Shown here one piece after another: positions 9,270 to 19,491 of a stretch of DNA of 64,000 nucleotides. Within the stretch, counting starts at the first letter, position 1. Each line of letters begins with the position of its first letter. The stretch covers positions 1 through 64,000 of the forward strand of contig JYOB01000001.1 in the NCBI GenBank assembly GCA_000955795.1. The letters run 5' to 3'. The stretch comes from Burkholderiaceae bacterium 26 (GTDB lineage Bacteria; Pseudomonadota; Gammaproteobacteria; Burkholderiales; Burkholderiaceae). The notes beneath the pieces are model-generated. The model saw only the letters and a program-made list of their open reading frames with translations, did not search any database and was not told the origin of the DNA. The translations under genes and the position numbers were made by a program.

Positions 9270-10013
9270 ATGGACATCAAGACCGTCCGCGAAACCGCGT
9301 TCGCAATGCCGCTCACGAGCCCCGCCTACCCGCCCGGCCCGTACCGCTTCATCCATCGCGAGTTCTTCATCATCACGTACCGCACCGACCCGGCCACGCT
9401 GCGCGCCATGGTGCCGGAGCCGCTGGAGGTGCCCGAACCGCTGGTCGCCTACGAGTTCATCCGCATGGCCGACTCCACCGGCTTTGGCGATTACACCGAA
9501 AGCGGCCAGGTCATCCCAGTCACCTACGAAGGCAAGCCCGGCACGTACACGCTCGCGATGTATCTGGACGACCATCCGCCCCTGGCCGGCGGCCGTGAAA
9601 TGTGGGGCTTTCCCAAGAAGCTCGCCTCACCCCAGCTCGTGACCGACAAGGACACGCTGATCGGCACGCTCGACTACGGCCCCGTGCGCGTGGCAACCGG
9701 CACCATGGGTTACAAGCACCGCGAGCTGGACCTCGCCGAGCAGAAACGCCGCCTGGAGCGCCCCAACTTTCTGCTCAAGATCATTCCGCACGTGGACGGC
9801 AAGACCGCGCGCATCTGCGAGCTGTCGCGCAACTACATGATTGACGTCGACATGAAAGGCGCCTGGACGGGGCCGGCGTCGCTGGAGTTGGCGCACCATG
9901 CACTGGCCCCCGTGGCCGAACTGCCCGTGCTGGAGATTGTCGAAGCCCGACACATCATTGCAGACCTGACCCTTGGCATGGGCGAGGTCGTGTTCGATTA
10001 CCTCGCGCAGTAA
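9270..10013 (+). CDS. adc: Acetoacetate decarboxylase
   Basis: A 247-residue cytosolic enzyme that decarboxylates acetoacetate to acetone and CO2. The lysine pair that forms and tunes the Schiff base is present as GFPKK (K116, K117), matching Lys115/Lys116 of the clostridial enzyme. The start at MDIKTVRET (9270) is preceded by AAGGAG eight bases upstream. An earlier in-frame start would add about 36 residues not expected in the family. A 3-hydroxybutyrate dehydrogenase follows in the same direction, so both act on acetoacetate, likely in ketone-body or polyhydroxybutyrate breakdown. Confidence 0.94.
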   Translation: MDIKTVRETAFAMPLTSPAYPPGPYRFIHREFFIITYRTDPATLRAMVPEPLEVPEPLVAYEFIRMADSTGFGDYTESGQVIPVTYEGKPGTYTLAMYLDDHPPLAGGREMWGFPKKLASPQLVTDKDTLIGTLDYGPVRVATGTMGYKHRELDLAEQKRRLERPNFLLKIIPHVDGKTARICELSRNYMIDVDMKGAWTGPASLELAHHALAPVAELPVLEIVEARHIIADLTLGMGEVVFDYLAQ

Positions 10014-10062
10014 CGCCTGCCCGACGCCATCCTTTTTTTCCGTCAACCCTCGGAGTACACAC

Positions 10063-10848
10063 ATGTCTGATTTGAAAGGCAAAGTCGCTGTCGTCACGGG
10101 TGCCGCAAGCGGCATCGGCAAGCAGATCGCCCTCACGCTCGCCAATTCGGGCGCGGCCATCGCCATCGTTGACTTGAACGAAGACGGCGCCAAGGCCGTC
10201 GCCAAAGAGATCAGCGATGCAGGCGGCAAGGCGATCGGCCTGCGCATGGACGTCACCGACGAGCAAGCCGTGGACAGCGGCATCGATCGCGTGGCTGAAG
10301 AGCTCGGCTCGGTCGACATCCTCGTTTCGAACGCCGGGATCCAGATCGTCAACCCGTTCGTGAGCTACTCGTTTGCCGACTGGAAGAAGATGCAGGCTAT
10401 CCACGTCGACGGCGCGTTTCTGACCACACGCGCCGCGCTGCGCCACATGTACAAGGACGACCGTGGCGGCGTGGTGATCTACATGGGGTCGGTGCACTCT
10501 CACGAGGGCTCACCGCTCAAATCGGCCTACGTGGCGGCCAAGCACGCGCTGCTCGGCCTGAACAAGGTGCTGGCCAAGGAAGGCGCGGCGCATAACGTGC
10601 GTTCGCACGTGGTGTGCCCCGGTTTTGTGCGCACGCCGCTGGTCGAAAAGCAGATTCCCGAGCAGGCCAAGGAACTCGGCATCAGCGAAGACGAGGTCGT
10701 GAAAAAGGTCATGCTGGGTGATACCGTGGACGGCGTGTTCACCACGGTGGAAGACGTGGCCGAGACGGTTCGCTTCCTGGCCACGTTCCCGAGCGCTGCG
10801 CTGACTGGCCAATCGTTCGTGGTGAGCCACGGCTGGTTCATGCAGTAA
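10063..10848 (+). CDS. bdhA: 3-hydroxybutyrate dehydrogenase (short-chain dehydrogenase)
   Basis: A 261-residue SDR enzyme that interconverts 3-hydroxybutyrate and acetoacetate with NAD. It has the Rossmann motif TGAASGIG (12-19), the SNAG segment (89-92), and catalytic S143, Y156 and K160. The closing segment (VVSHGWFMQ) matches known bacterial D-3-hydroxybutyrate dehydrogenases. The ATG at 10063 has CGGAG eight bases upstream, so the start was placed there. It lies 49 bases after adc and 32 bases before a patatin-like phospholipase, an arrangement that suggests one transcript for handling C4 ketone bodies or PHB. Confidence 0.92.
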   Translation: MSDLKGKVAVVTGAASGIGKQIALTLANSGAAIAIVDLNEDGAKAVAKEISDAGGKAIGLRMDVTDEQAVDSGIDRVAEELGSVDILVSNAGIQIVNPFVSYSFADWKKMQAIHVDGAFLTTRAALRHMYKDDRGGVVIYMGSVHSHEGSPLKSAYVAAKHALLGLNKVLAKEGAAHNVRSHVVCPGFVRTPLVEKQIPEQAKELGISEDEVVKKVMLGDTVDGVFTTVEDVAETVRFLATFPSAALTGQSFVVSHGWFMQ

Positions 10849-10880
10849 ATCTCAGCACACGCAAGGAGGTTGGAGAAGAT

Positions 10881-12143
10881 ATGCCCGCACCCAAACTACG
10901 CGTGGCCGCAAGCAAGCGGCCCACGCCGGCAGAATCGTCGCGCCCGGCAGATGCGCCGCTCACCACGGCACAGCGCATCGTGCTGCCGGCGTACGAGAAC
11001 ATCGCGCTGGTGCTGCAAGGCGGCGGCGCGCTTGGCTCGTACCAGGCCGGCGTGTTCGAAGGGCTGGACGAAGCCGGCATCGTGCCGAACTGGATTGCGG
11101 GCATCTCCATCGGGGCGCTGAATACGGCCATCATTGCCGGCAATGCGCCCGAGCATCGACAAGCAAAGCTGCGTGAGTTCTGGCAGATCATCACGCAGCC
11201 GACGTTCTCGCCGCCGCTGCCCGACATCCTGGAAAACGCCTGGTTTGACGGCAATGCGCATCTGCGCAAATGGCTGACCGCCATGCAGGCCGCCGACACG
11301 CTGCTCGAGGGCCAGCGCGGTTTTTTTACACCGCGCTTTCCCGCTCCGCTTCCAGCCAACGAAGTCGACCCGCTCGAAGCCAGCTATTACGACACCACGC
11401 CGCTCAAGGCGACGCTGGAACGCCTGTGCGATTTCGACCGCATCAACGATGGCGGCATCCGCGTGTCAGTGGGCGCCGTGAACGTGCGCACGGGCAATCT
11501 GGAAGCGTTTGATAACACCGAGCGCCGTCTGCGCGCGGAGCACTTCATGGCATCGGGCGCGCTGCCGCCGGGCTTTCCGCCCGTGCTGATCGACGGCGAG
11601 TATTACTGGGACGGCGGTGTCGTCTCCAACACACCGCTGTCGTATGTGCTGGGCACCAAGCCGCGCCGCGACACGCTGGTGTTTCAGGTAGACCTCTGGA
11701 GCGCGCTGGGCCCGGTGCCCAACACGATGATCGGCGTGGCCAGCCGGCAGAAGGACTTGCAGTACTCCAGCCGCACGCGGCTTACCACCGACTGGATGGA
11801 GCGTTCGCAATCCACGCGCCGGCTCATGCGCAAGCTGCTCGATCATCTGCCGCCCAAGGAGTTCGAGCGCACGCAGTGGTACAAGCACGCGCAGGAGATG
11901 GCCTGTACCAAGCGCTACAACGTCTTCCACCTCATCTACGCTGCCAAGGAACACGAAGGGCCGGGCAAGGACATCCAGTTCGGGCCATCAACCATGCGGG
12001 ACCATTGGGCCTCGGGCCTGGCGGATATTCGCGAATCGCTCTCGCACCCGGAGTGGCTGGAGATGCCCGATAACGACACGGGCTTCGTCACGCACGACAT
12101 CCACCGCCATCCGGGCGTGGAGCGGGAGGACAAGCGGCTCTGA
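10881..12143 (+). CDS. Patatin-like phospholipase with DUF3734-type C-terminus
   Basis: A 420-residue patatin-family hydrolase. The oxyanion loop GGGALG (47-52), the nucleophile in GISIG (S77) and the aspartate in WDGGVVSN (D244) form the expected Ser-Asp dyad. The C-terminal ~130 residues match the DUF3734 extension of this subgroup. There is no signal peptide, so it is probably cytosolic or peripheral. The ribosome-binding site is strong (AAGGAGG and GGAGA just upstream). Its place behind adc and bdhA suggests it belongs to the C4/PHB block. Whether it acts on lipid or on polyester is not shown by the sequence. Confidence 0.9.
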   Translation: MPAPKLRVAASKRPTPAESSRPADAPLTTAQRIVLPAYENIALVLQGGGALGSYQAGVFEGLDEAGIVPNWIAGISIGALNTAIIAGNAPEHRQAKLREFWQIITQPTFSPPLPDILENAWFDGNAHLRKWLTAMQAADTLLEGQRGFFTPRFPAPLPANEVDPLEASYYDTTPLKATLERLCDFDRINDGGIRVSVGAVNVRTGNLEAFDNTERRLRAEHFMASGALPPGFPPVLIDGEYYWDGGVVSNTPLSYVLGTKPRRDTLVFQVDLWSALGPVPNTMIGVASRQKDLQYSSRTRLTTDWMERSQSTRRLMRKLLDHLPPKEFERTQWYKHAQEMACTKRYNVFHLIYAAKEHEGPGKDIQFGPSTMRDHWASGLADIRESLSHPEWLEMPDNDTGFVTHDIHRHPGVEREDKRL

Positions 12144-12148
12144 GCAAG

Positions 12149-14260
12149 CTACTCCCGTGCGGGCGGCATGTGCAATGCAGTCGACAGCGGCGGCCGCGGC
12201 AGCGCGGCCGTCCATGCACGGCGGATCACCGCGCTGATCTGCTTGTAGACCTCTTTCGAGATCACCGTTTCGGCCAGCATCGTGTCGATCTTGCTCTGGC
12301 CGATGTAGAGCGCGAACAGCACCAGCAGGCGCTTTTCCAGCGCGGCGCTGTAGTCGCCAAACTTTCCGCGCAGCTCGGCCAAGCCCTCTTCCGCCGCCTC
12401 GATCCGGGCAATCAACACGCCGTCGAGCAGGTCTGCCATGCGCTCGCCCAACACGGGCTGCAGCGACGTACGGTTGTACGCGCGCAAGCGTTCGAGCACC
12501 GTCTGGCGACAAATGAGCAATTCAAAGCGATCGGCCAGCGCGTTGGCCAGTGGGCGGTCGATATGCACCACGCGGTGCAGCCAGACCGCGAACCGGTAGC
12601 CGGCGTGCTTGGCCAGGATGCGCCGCGATGCGCGCTTGTAGCCAAGACGCCCCTCCGTGCGGGCCGCGTCGATCATGTCGGCGGTGTTGCGCATCATCGC
12701 GTCAAGGTTCCGGATGGAGACCAGGCCGTTGCCGTACTCGGGAATCAACTCGCGCTCACGCGTGGCGAGTGAAACGAGGCCAATAGTCAGGCGCTCGCGT
12801 TCGGACAGCGCTTCCTCAAGGTTCAGCTCGACCGCGCCGGCCGCGACCTCTCGCCGATACGCCCCCGCTGCCTGGTCCGTCGCGCCCGAGGTGAAATGGA
12901 AATGCCCGCCGATGCGGCGCATGGTCGATTCCACTTCCTCTGTCGACATGTTCAGCGCCTGGCCTTGCAGGGCCTGCTCTTGCGGCGACAACTGATCCAG
13001 CCCCAGCTGGCGCATCACCCAGCGCAGCGTGGCGCCGTTGAAGAGCACACTCACCAGCACAAAGCCGGTGGCGAGGATGGTGACGAAATGACGATCCGCC
13101 TCGCGCACAGCCTGGTTCTCCGCCACACCCAGCGCCAGTACCAACGTGACGGCGCCACGCAAGCCACCCCATGCAATCGCGAGCTTGTAGGCATGGGTGA
13201 CCGGCGCGGAGAGCTTGAGCCACGCGAGCGCAGGCAACAGGCCAAACAGCACCGCAAGGCGCGCAGCGAGTGCGGCCAGCACGATCACCGCCAGCCACAG
13301 CGCGTCTTTCCACACCACGCCGTGCAACAGCTCCGGCACGCGCACCGCAGCCAGCAAAAAGACCACCGCCCCGGCCAGCGCAGCAATCTGCTCCCAAATG
13401 AGTTGCAGGTGCGACCAGTTGCGCGGCGTCAGGCGTGTCCGCCCCAGCGCGCCGATCACCAGCCCCGCACAAACCACCGACACCACGCCCGACACGCCCA
13501 GCACGTTTTCGGCCACGAGATACAGCGGATACGGCAGCGCCAGTGTCCACGCGGCTTCAGCCTGAGCAATGCCGCGCAGCGCCGGCAGCAGGAATGCGGC
13601 GATGCGCCCGGCAACCAACCCGAACACCACGCCGCCCCCGAACGCCTTGGCCAGTTCGCGCAGGCCGGTGCCAACGGTGGCATCACCGCCGTGGCCCGTC
13701 AGCATGGCAAGCAGCACGCCCATGATGGCAATGGCCGCCGCGTCGTTGAGCAGCGCCTCGCCTTCCACCAGGCGGATCAACCGTGCCGGCGCGCCCACGT
13801 CGCGAAACACCGCAATCACCGCGGATGGATCGGTCGTGGCAATCATCGCGCCAAGCAGCAGGCACGTGACGATGCCGAACGGCGTGACAGCGGCCGCTGC
13901 GAGCCCGATCACGCCCGTGGCGACCACCACGGCGACGATGGCCAGCATCAAGATCGGCGCGGCATCCGGCGCCATGCTGCGCACGTCCACCGACAGCGCT
14001 GCCTGAAAGAGCAGCGGCGGCAAGAACAGCCACAGATACGCCTCCGCCGGCCAACTCGGATCGACGAGCGGCGCGAAGAACGTGGTTGCGGAAGCCGGCG
14101 CGCTGTTCTGCACGATCACATAGGCGCCGCCAATGCCGATGCCCGCCAGTGCCAGCAATGTCGATTCCGGCAGCGTCAGCCGCGAGGCCAGCATCTGCAC
14201 CAGCGCCACCACGGCGAGCAAACCGCCCGCCACCAGCAACAGGATGACGACGCCGTTCAC
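12149..14260 (-). CDS. Na+/H+ antiporter, CPA1 family with long cytosolic tail
   Basis: A 703-residue protein with about twelve membrane segments over the first ~410 residues, then a hydrophilic tail of nearly 300. The transport core shows the CPA1 ion-site motifs TDPSAV and EALLNDAAAI. The tail has helical, charged segments and no recognised nucleotide-binding signature. Exchange of Na+ (or K+) for H+ is expected, but ion preference cannot be read from sequence. Its start overlaps the stop of the upstream oxidoreductase gene (ATGA), so the two are coupled. The stop lies five bases from the convergent phospholipase stop. Confidence 0.9.
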   Translation of the reverse strand: MNGVVILLLVAGGLLAVVALVQMLASRLTLPESTLLALAGIGIGGAYVIVQNSAPASATTFFAPLVDPSWPAEAYLWLFLPPLLFQAALSVDVRSMAPDAAPILMLAIVAVVVATGVIGLAAAAVTPFGIVTCLLLGAMIATTDPSAVIAVFRDVGAPARLIRLVEGEALLNDAAAIAIMGVLLAMLTGHGGDATVGTGLRELAKAFGGGVVFGLVAGRIAAFLLPALRGIAQAEAAWTLALPYPLYLVAENVLGVSGVVSVVCAGLVIGALGRTRLTPRNWSHLQLIWEQIAALAGAVVFLLAAVRVPELLHGVVWKDALWLAVIVLAALAARLAVLFGLLPALAWLKLSAPVTHAYKLAIAWGGLRGAVTLVLALGVAENQAVREADRHFVTILATGFVLVSVLFNGATLRWVMRQLGLDQLSPQEQALQGQALNMSTEEVESTMRRIGGHFHFTSGATDQAAGAYRREVAAGAVELNLEEALSERERLTIGLVSLATRERELIPEYGNGLVSIRNLDAMMRNTADMIDAARTEGRLGYKRASRRILAKHAGYRFAVWLHRVVHIDRPLANALADRFELLICRQTVLERLRAYNRTSLQPVLGERMADLLDGVLIARIEAAEEGLAELRGKFGDYSAALEKRLLVLFALYIGQSKIDTMLAETVISKEVYKQISAVIRRAWTAALPRPPLSTALHMPPARE

Positions 14261-15354
14261 GAGGCGGTCTCCTGAGCAGCCAGCCAGTCTGCGCGTTCTG
14301 CATCGGTCAGGTCCGGCACGACCGCCGTGCCGGTTTCGGCGGCGGCCACGGCGGCTTCGAGCACGGCCATGACGGCCACAGCCTGCACGGGCTGGACAGG
14401 GTTTGCGCGCAGGCCGAGGATGGCGTCGCGAACAGCAGCGTAGTAAGCGCGCTGATCGCCCGCGGGCGGTGCAATGCTGGTTTCGGCCGAGGTTGCACCG
14501 TCGATCTGCAGGCCCGCGTCATCGTCCACACCCCAGCCTTGCGCACCGGGCTGCATGCCGGCAAGCAGCTGCGCTTCCTGCTGATCCATCCGGCGCTTGA
14601 TGAACGAACCGCGCGTTCCATGAACGACCCAGCGCGGCGAGCCGCCCGCCACCAACATGCTCGCGTGAAGGACCGCTCGGCGCTCGCCCGCTTCCAGGAC
14701 GACATGCGCCCAGTCCGGCGTTTCGGCGCCCGGCCGCTGGCGTGCAAACGAGGCGCTCACCGCATCCGGCAGGCCAAGCAGTTGCAGTGTCTGGTCGATC
14801 AGGTGCGGGCCAAGATCAAACCAGATGCCCGTGCCCTGCCCCGCCTGCTCACGCCAGCGGGCACGAACCTGCGGGCGATAGCGGTCGAAATGCGCCTCGA
14901 CGTGCATGGCCTCGCCGATGTTGCCGCCGGCAATCGCGGCTTGCACAGCGAGGAAATCGCTGTCCCAGCGGCGGTTCTGGAAGACCGACAGCACGCGCCC
15001 TGTTTCACGCGCCACCCGAGCCAGATGCCGCGCCTCTGCCAGCGTGACGGTAAACGGCTTATCCACGACGACATGCTTGCCCGCGCGCAACGCAGCTTCG
15101 GCCAAAGGCGCATGGCGGTCGTTGGGCGCGGCAATGACGACGAGGTTGACGTCTGCATGCGTTGCCGCCGCCTCGGGCGTGCAGACCACGGCATTGGGCC
15201 GATCCGCATACACGGCGTCTGGCCGGTTAGAGCCGATGACCTGCAAATTCAGCCCGGGCGTGGCGTCGATCAAGGCGGCGTGAAAAAGCTTGCCGGCGTA
15301 GCCGTAGCCCACCAAAGCGGCTTTCAACGGCATCTGATGTGATGAGTGCGACAT
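14257..15354 (-). CDS. Gfo/Idh/MocA-family oxidoreductase
   Basis: A 365-residue NAD(P)-dependent oxidoreductase. The N-terminal Rossmann motif is LVGYGYAGKLFHAAL, followed by APNDRHAPLAEAAL and the family signature KHVVVDKPFT, in which the lysine is the likely catalytic residue. A C-terminal alpha/beta domain follows. I started it at 15354 (MSHSSHQMPLK). A start at 15333 (MPLKAAL) is equally possible, and neither has a clear ribosome-binding site. The substrate is probably a sugar or cyclitol, as in most of the family. Its last codons overlap the antiporter start, which is odd for a sugar enzyme and suggests shared expression. Confidence 0.88.
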   Translation of the reverse strand: MSHSSHQMPLKAALVGYGYAGKLFHAALIDATPGLNLQVIGSNRPDAVYADRPNAVVCTPEAAATHADVNLVVIAAPNDRHAPLAEAALRAGKHVVVDKPFTVTLAEARHLARVARETGRVLSVFQNRRWDSDFLAVQAAIAGGNIGEAMHVEAHFDRYRPQVRARWREQAGQGTGIWFDLGPHLIDQTLQLLGLPDAVSASFARQRPGAETPDWAHVVLEAGERRAVLHASMLVAGGSPRWVVHGTRGSFIKRRMDQQEAQLLAGMQPGAQGWGVDDDAGLQIDGATSAETSIAPPAGDQRAYYAAVRDAILGLRANPVQPVQAVAVMAVLEAAVAAAETGTAVVPDLTDAERADWLAAQETAS

Positions 15355-15505
15355 GTGTAAAAAATGGCAGAAAGCAGGCGAGTGAGACGACCAAGGCGCA
15401 ACTTGGTGCCCAAAATCTAGCGGTATGCCACGGAAAATTGCCGCGCACAAGATTGGCAAACGTTGCCCATCGTCAAAAGCCCGCCTTAACTCTCTTGTAA
15501 ATAGG

Positions 15506-15524
15506 AATTGTTCTCATTATTATT
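15506..15524. promoter_or_regulatory. Fur-box-like operator upstream of the TonB receptor
   Basis: On the minus strand this site reads AATAATGAGAACAATT, close to the Fur consensus (AATGATAATCATT-type). It sits about 80-95 bases before the receptor ATG, where it would block transcription when iron is plentiful. Confidence 0.65.
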
Positions 15525-15601
15525 TGCGCCTTCACATTCTGAAGGCGCCAACCTCGGGGGAGGGAGTCGCGCTCTACTTTTTTCACTTTACGGGAACTGC
15601 A

Positions 15602-17722
15602 ATGCCGCCGAAACGTTTGTGCTTGTCTCTGGCCGTCCTTGGAACGCTGCCGTTTGCCCAGGTGGCAACTGCCGCCGACACCGTTGCCGCAGCCGACGCC
15701 GGCACCTTGCCAACTTCCATGGTCAAGGGTACGCGCAGCAGCATGAGCTACGACACGCCCATCGCGAACACTGCCACGAAGATTCCCGTGCCGTTGCGCG
15801 AGATTCCGCAGTCGGTGAACGTCGTGCCGCGTGCAGTGATCCAGGACCAGGGCGCGCTGTCGATCAACGACACGCTGCGCAACGTGCCGGGCGTGTCAGC
15901 CTCGCTGGGCGATGCGCAGCGCGATCAGGTGACCATTCGCGGTTTCTCGTCGATCAATGACCAGTACGTCGATGGTCTGCGGGACGACTCGCTTTACTTC
16001 CGCGATCTCTCCAACGTCGATCGCATTGAAGTGCTGAAGGGCCCGGCGGCCGTGCTGTATGGGCGCGGTTCGTCCGGCGGCATCATCAATCGCGTGACCA
16101 AGAAACCGCTGGCGACGCCGCTGGCCGAGGTGGGCGTGATGGTGGGCACCGAGCGCCAGAAGCGCGCGGAGTTCGACCTGAACACGTCCATCAACGACGA
16201 CGCCATCCGCGCGCGCATCACCGGCGCCGTTGAAGATTCGGGCGGTTTCCGCAACGACTACTTCCTGCGCCGCCAGGCCATTTCGCCATCGTTCCTGTTC
16301 AACCTCGCACCGGATACCAAGCTGACGGTGCAGTTCGACTACCTGCACGACAGGCGTATTGCAGACCAGGGCGTACCGTCGTACCACGGCCGCCCTGTCG
16401 ACGTACCGATCGAGACACGCTATGGCTCCGCCAATGCGGCTGCCGGCAATGTCGAGTCCACCGTCAAGAGCGTGACCGGCACGCTGGACCACCGCTTCAA
16501 CGACAAATGGTCGTTCCATAGCGTCGTGCGCAACTACGAATACTCGCTCGGCCGCAACAACTACACGACCGTCAGCCGCGTCACCGATGGGCCGATCCCG
16601 ACCGTCACGCTCTCCGTCAACCAGCGCAACCGCAGCGACCGCGGCACGCTGTGGCAGAACGAGCTGACGCAGAAGGCCGAAACCTGGGGCATCCAGCACA
16701 CGCTGCTGTACGGCATCGAGCTGGGTTACCAGGACAAGAGCGACCGCGTGGCCGGCGCGCCGGGCAGCACGACCTACAACCTCTTCAACCCGACGCTGCA
16801 GGTGTTGCCGACCGTACCCGGCAACGCAGTGCCCACCAACTACGGCCTCTCGCACAACGAGACGTATGCGGCGTACGTGCAGGACTTGATCAAGTTCTCA
16901 CCGCAATGGACGGTGCTCGCCGGCCTGCGCTATGAAATCCTCAAGCAAAGCCGCGACGACCTGACCGCGCGCAATGTGGATCTGTCTCGCACCGACAAGC
17001 CGGTCAGCCCGCGCCTGGGCGTTGTGTATCACCCGATCGAGCCGCTTTCGCTGTACGCGTCGTACAGCCGCTCGTTCCAGCCGCTGGCGGATAGCTTTAC
17101 GTTCTTCCCCAACAGCGGCGCACTGGCCCCGCAATCGACCACGAACTACGAGATTGGCGCCAAGTACGATCTGTCGGCCGGTGCAAGCGTCACGGCCGCG
17201 CTGTTCGACATGAAGCAGACCAACCTGACGGCGGCAGATCCCGTCACGCTGCTGGGTGTGCCCATCGGCACGCAGCGCACGCGCGGCCTGGAGCTGTCGT
17301 TCACGGGCGAGATTGTGAAAACCTGGTCGCTGATGGCGAGCTATGCCTACCTAAACGGCCGCCTGGAGAACCCGAACGACCGCAGCGGCGGCGTAGCCGT
17401 CAACGGCAATCAGCCGTCGCTCACACCGCGGCATAGCGGCTCGGTATGGCTGAAGCACGATCTGCCGAACGGCTTCTACGTAGCCGGCGGCGTGCGTGCG
17501 GAAGCTGCGCGTTATGCATCGCAGTACAACCTGACAACGCTGCCCGGCTACATGACCGTCGACCTGGGCGCCGGTTATCGCAGCAAGCACGTTGATGTCA
17601 CGTTGAACCTGCAGAACCTGTTCAACCGCGCGTACTACGTGTCGGCGCACGGCGGCGCAGAGAACTACAACATGCCGGGTGCCCCGCGCATGGCGCTGCT
17701 GGGCGTGCGCTACAAGATGTAA
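15602..17722 (+). CDS. TonB-dependent siderophore receptor
   Basis: A 706-residue outer-membrane receptor. A signal peptide ends near residue 25 (AQVATAADT). A plug domain follows, with LREIPQSVNVV and NDTLRNVPGVSA (roughly residues 60-110), and then a 22-strand-type barrel to the C-terminus. It most resembles the ferrichrome/catecholate class (FhuE/FcuA/Fiu-like). The ligand is not identifiable. The frame is open 59 codons further upstream, but only the ATG at 15602 gives a signal peptide. A Fur-like box lies upstream and a PepSY membrane protein follows 12 bases downstream, which supports a role in ferric-siderophore import. Confidence 0.92.
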   Translation: MPPKRLCLSLAVLGTLPFAQVATAADTVAAADAGTLPTSMVKGTRSSMSYDTPIANTATKIPVPLREIPQSVNVVPRAVIQDQGALSINDTLRNVPGVSASLGDAQRDQVTIRGFSSINDQYVDGLRDDSLYFRDLSNVDRIEVLKGPAAVLYGRGSSGGIINRVTKKPLATPLAEVGVMVGTERQKRAEFDLNTSINDDAIRARITGAVEDSGGFRNDYFLRRQAISPSFLFNLAPDTKLTVQFDYLHDRRIADQGVPSYHGRPVDVPIETRYGSANAAAGNVESTVKSVTGTLDHRFNDKWSFHSVVRNYEYSLGRNNYTTVSRVTDGPIPTVTLSVNQRNRSDRGTLWQNELTQKAETWGIQHTLLYGIELGYQDKSDRVAGAPGSTTYNLFNPTLQVLPTVPGNAVPTNYGLSHNETYAAYVQDLIKFSPQWTVLAGLRYEILKQSRDDLTARNVDLSRTDKPVSPRLGVVYHPIEPLSLYASYSRSFQPLADSFTFFPNSGALAPQSTTNYEIGAKYDLSAGASVTAALFDMKQTNLTAADPVTLLGVPIGTQRTRGLELSFTGEIVKTWSLMASYAYLNGRLENPNDRSGGVAVNGNQPSLTPRHSGSVWLKHDLPNGFYVAGGVRAEAARYASQYNLTTLPGYMTVDLGAGYRSKHVDVTLNLQNLFNRAYYVSAHGGAENYNMPGAPRMALLGVRYKM

Positions 17723-17734
17723 GCGGCAAACGCA

Positions 17735-18877
17735 ATGCTGCGACGGGTACTCTTCCGCCTGCACTGGCTGATCGGGTTGTCAGCCAGTGTGGTGCTGGCC
17801 ATCGTTGGCGCCACCGGCGCCCTGATGGCGTACGAAGACGAACTGCTGCGGGCGCTCAACCCCGGCGTGCTTAGCCTGCCCGCGCGCACCGGCCCCGCGC
17901 CAACGCTGCCGCAGGTGGCCGCGCAGGCCCGCGCTGCCGTGCCCGAGCGCCCTGTCACCTTCATCACTGCCGCATCCGACCCAACCGAGCCGTGGCGCGT
18001 CTGGTATGCGTGGCCACCCGGCAAACACGGCGGCAGCAGCCGCGGGGAGCTGCGCTACATCGATGCCGCCACCGGCACGTTGCTGCCCGAGGCGCGAGCC
18101 CAGCGTTTCTTTGCCACCGTCAAGCTGCTGCACCGGACGTTGCTTGCTGATGAGATCGGCAAGCAGATCGTGGGGGCCAGCACGATTGGGCTCGTCGTGA
18201 TGGCACTGTCGGGTTTGTACCTGCGCTGGCCGCGCCGCGTAACGAACTGGCGAAGCTGGCTGGTCATCCGCTGGAGCCGCGCTGGCCGCATCCGCTGGTG
18301 GGATGTACATACCGTCATCGGCACGCTGGTGCTGCCGCTGTATTTGCTGGCCGCCTTCGGCGGGCTGTATTGGGCGTATGACTGGTACCGCGATGGCCTG
18401 CAGCGCTTTGCCGGCATGCCTGTCGCCGCCAAGGCAAAACCGTTGGAAGGCGTGCGACAACCGCTCGGAGGTGCGGCATTGGCGCGCACTTGGAACGCTT
18501 TTCTGGCCAACGCGTCCAATTACAGAACTGCCACCCTCCGTATCGACGACGCCCATACCGGCAAAGTCGATATCAACTGGCTTCCCGCCGACGCACCGCA
18601 CGACCGCGCCTTCAACAGCTTGACGATAGACGCCAGCACCGGCGCGGTCATCCGCAACGAATCCTTCGCAAGCAAACCGCCAATGCAACGTCTGCTGGCC
18701 GGCATGTTGCCGCTTCACAATGGACGCTACTTCGGGCCGATCGGCGTCGTGCTAGTGTTGATCGGAGCATTGATGCTGCCGGTGTTTGCGGCAACGGGAT
18801 GGTGGCTGTATCTGGATCGGCGCCGTCGCGCGCAACCGCAGCGCAAAAACACATCCGCAGCGACACGTCCTTGCTGA
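17735..18877 (+). CDS. PepSY-associated transmembrane protein (PiuB-like, iron-linked)
   Basis: A 380-residue inner-membrane protein. A first membrane helix with the typical start [17 protein letters not shown] is followed by a periplasmic stretch, two further membrane helices around residues 150-210, a second periplasmic region and a final helix near 325-360. Conserved histidines sit near the membrane segments. PepSY_TM proteins often follow siderophore receptors and are thought to help reduce or release ferric iron at the inner membrane, but a specific reaction is not established. It lies 12 bases behind the receptor and is probably in the same Fur-controlled operon. Confidence 0.85.
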   Translation: MLRRVLFRLHWLIGLSASVVLAIVGATGALMAYEDELLRALNPGVLSLPARTGPAPTLPQVAAQARAAVPERPVTFITAASDPTEPWRVWYAWPPGKHGGSSRGELRYIDAATGTLLPEARAQRFFATVKLLHRTLLADEIGKQIVGASTIGLVVMALSGLYLRWPRRVTNWRSWLVIRWSRAGRIRWWDVHTVIGTLVLPLYLLAAFGGLYWAYDWYRDGLQRFAGMPVAAKAKPLEGVRQPLGGAALARTWNAFLANASNYRTATLRIDDAHTGKVDINWLPADAPHDRAFNSLTIDASTGAVIRNESFASKPPMQRLLAGMLPLHNGRYFGPIGVVLVLIGALMLPVFAATGWWLYLDRRRRAQPQRKNTSAATRPC

Positions 18878-18932
18878 AAACGTAGGGGCGTCGACGCGAT
18901 GTCGGGCGCCTCAACACAACAAGGACAACACC

Positions 18933-19475
18933 ATGGTGATCGAGAAATCCCGCGACCTTTCCCTGCGCCCTCTGGAGCGCAATGACCTGCGTTTCGTGCA
19001 CGAGTTGAACAACGACGCGAAGATCATGCGTTACTGGTTCGAAGAACCATACGAAACCTTCACCGAACTCTCACAACTCTACGACCGCCACGTGCACGAC
19101 CAGCGCGAGCGCCGCTTCATCTGCGAGAACGACGCCGGCGAAGCCGTGGGTCTGGTCGAGCTGATGGAGCTGAACTACATCCACCGCCGCGGCGAATTCC
19201 AGATCATCATCGCGCCCGGCTGGCAAGGTCACGGCTATGCATCAACCGCAACGCGACTGGCAATCGACTATGCATTCATGGTGCTGAATCTGCACAAGCT
19301 GTATCTCGTCGTCGATGTGGAGAACGAACGTGCGATCCACGTGTACGAGAAATGCGGCTTCCAGCGCGAAGGCGAACTGATCGAAGAGTTCTTCAGCAAC
19401 GGTGCGTATCACAATGCCTTGCGCATGTGCGTGTTCCAGCGCGACTACGTAAAGACGGTCCGCGAAGGCAGCTAA
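18933..19475 (+). CDS. speG: Spermidine N1-acetyltransferase (GNAT)
   Basis: A 180-residue GNAT acetyltransferase that transfers acetyl from acetyl-CoA to spermidine or spermine, lowering toxic polyamine levels. It matches SpeG along its length: [51 protein letters not shown] (the acetyl-CoA loop) and [17 protein letters not shown]. The ATG at 18933 follows AAGGACAAC. The upstream PepSY gene ends 55 bases before, and the gene converges on an ArsR-type regulator 16 bases downstream. It is probably a separate transcript, as function gives no link to either neighbour. Confidence 0.93.
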   Translation: MVIEKSRDLSLRPLERNDLRFVHELNNDAKIMRYWFEEPYETFTELSQLYDRHVHDQRERRFICENDAGEAVGLVELMELNYIHRRGEFQIIIAPGWQGHGYASTATRLAIDYAFMVLNLHKLYLVVDVENERAIHVYEKCGFQREGELIEEFFSNGAYHNALRMCVFQRDYVKTVREGS

Positions 19476-19491
19476 CGCACGGCGGCCAAAT

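Noticed and set aside
12896-14275. A 459-codon open frame on the plus strand
   Set aside because: Antisense to the Na+/H+ antiporter; composition dominated by Gln, His and Arg, no domain.
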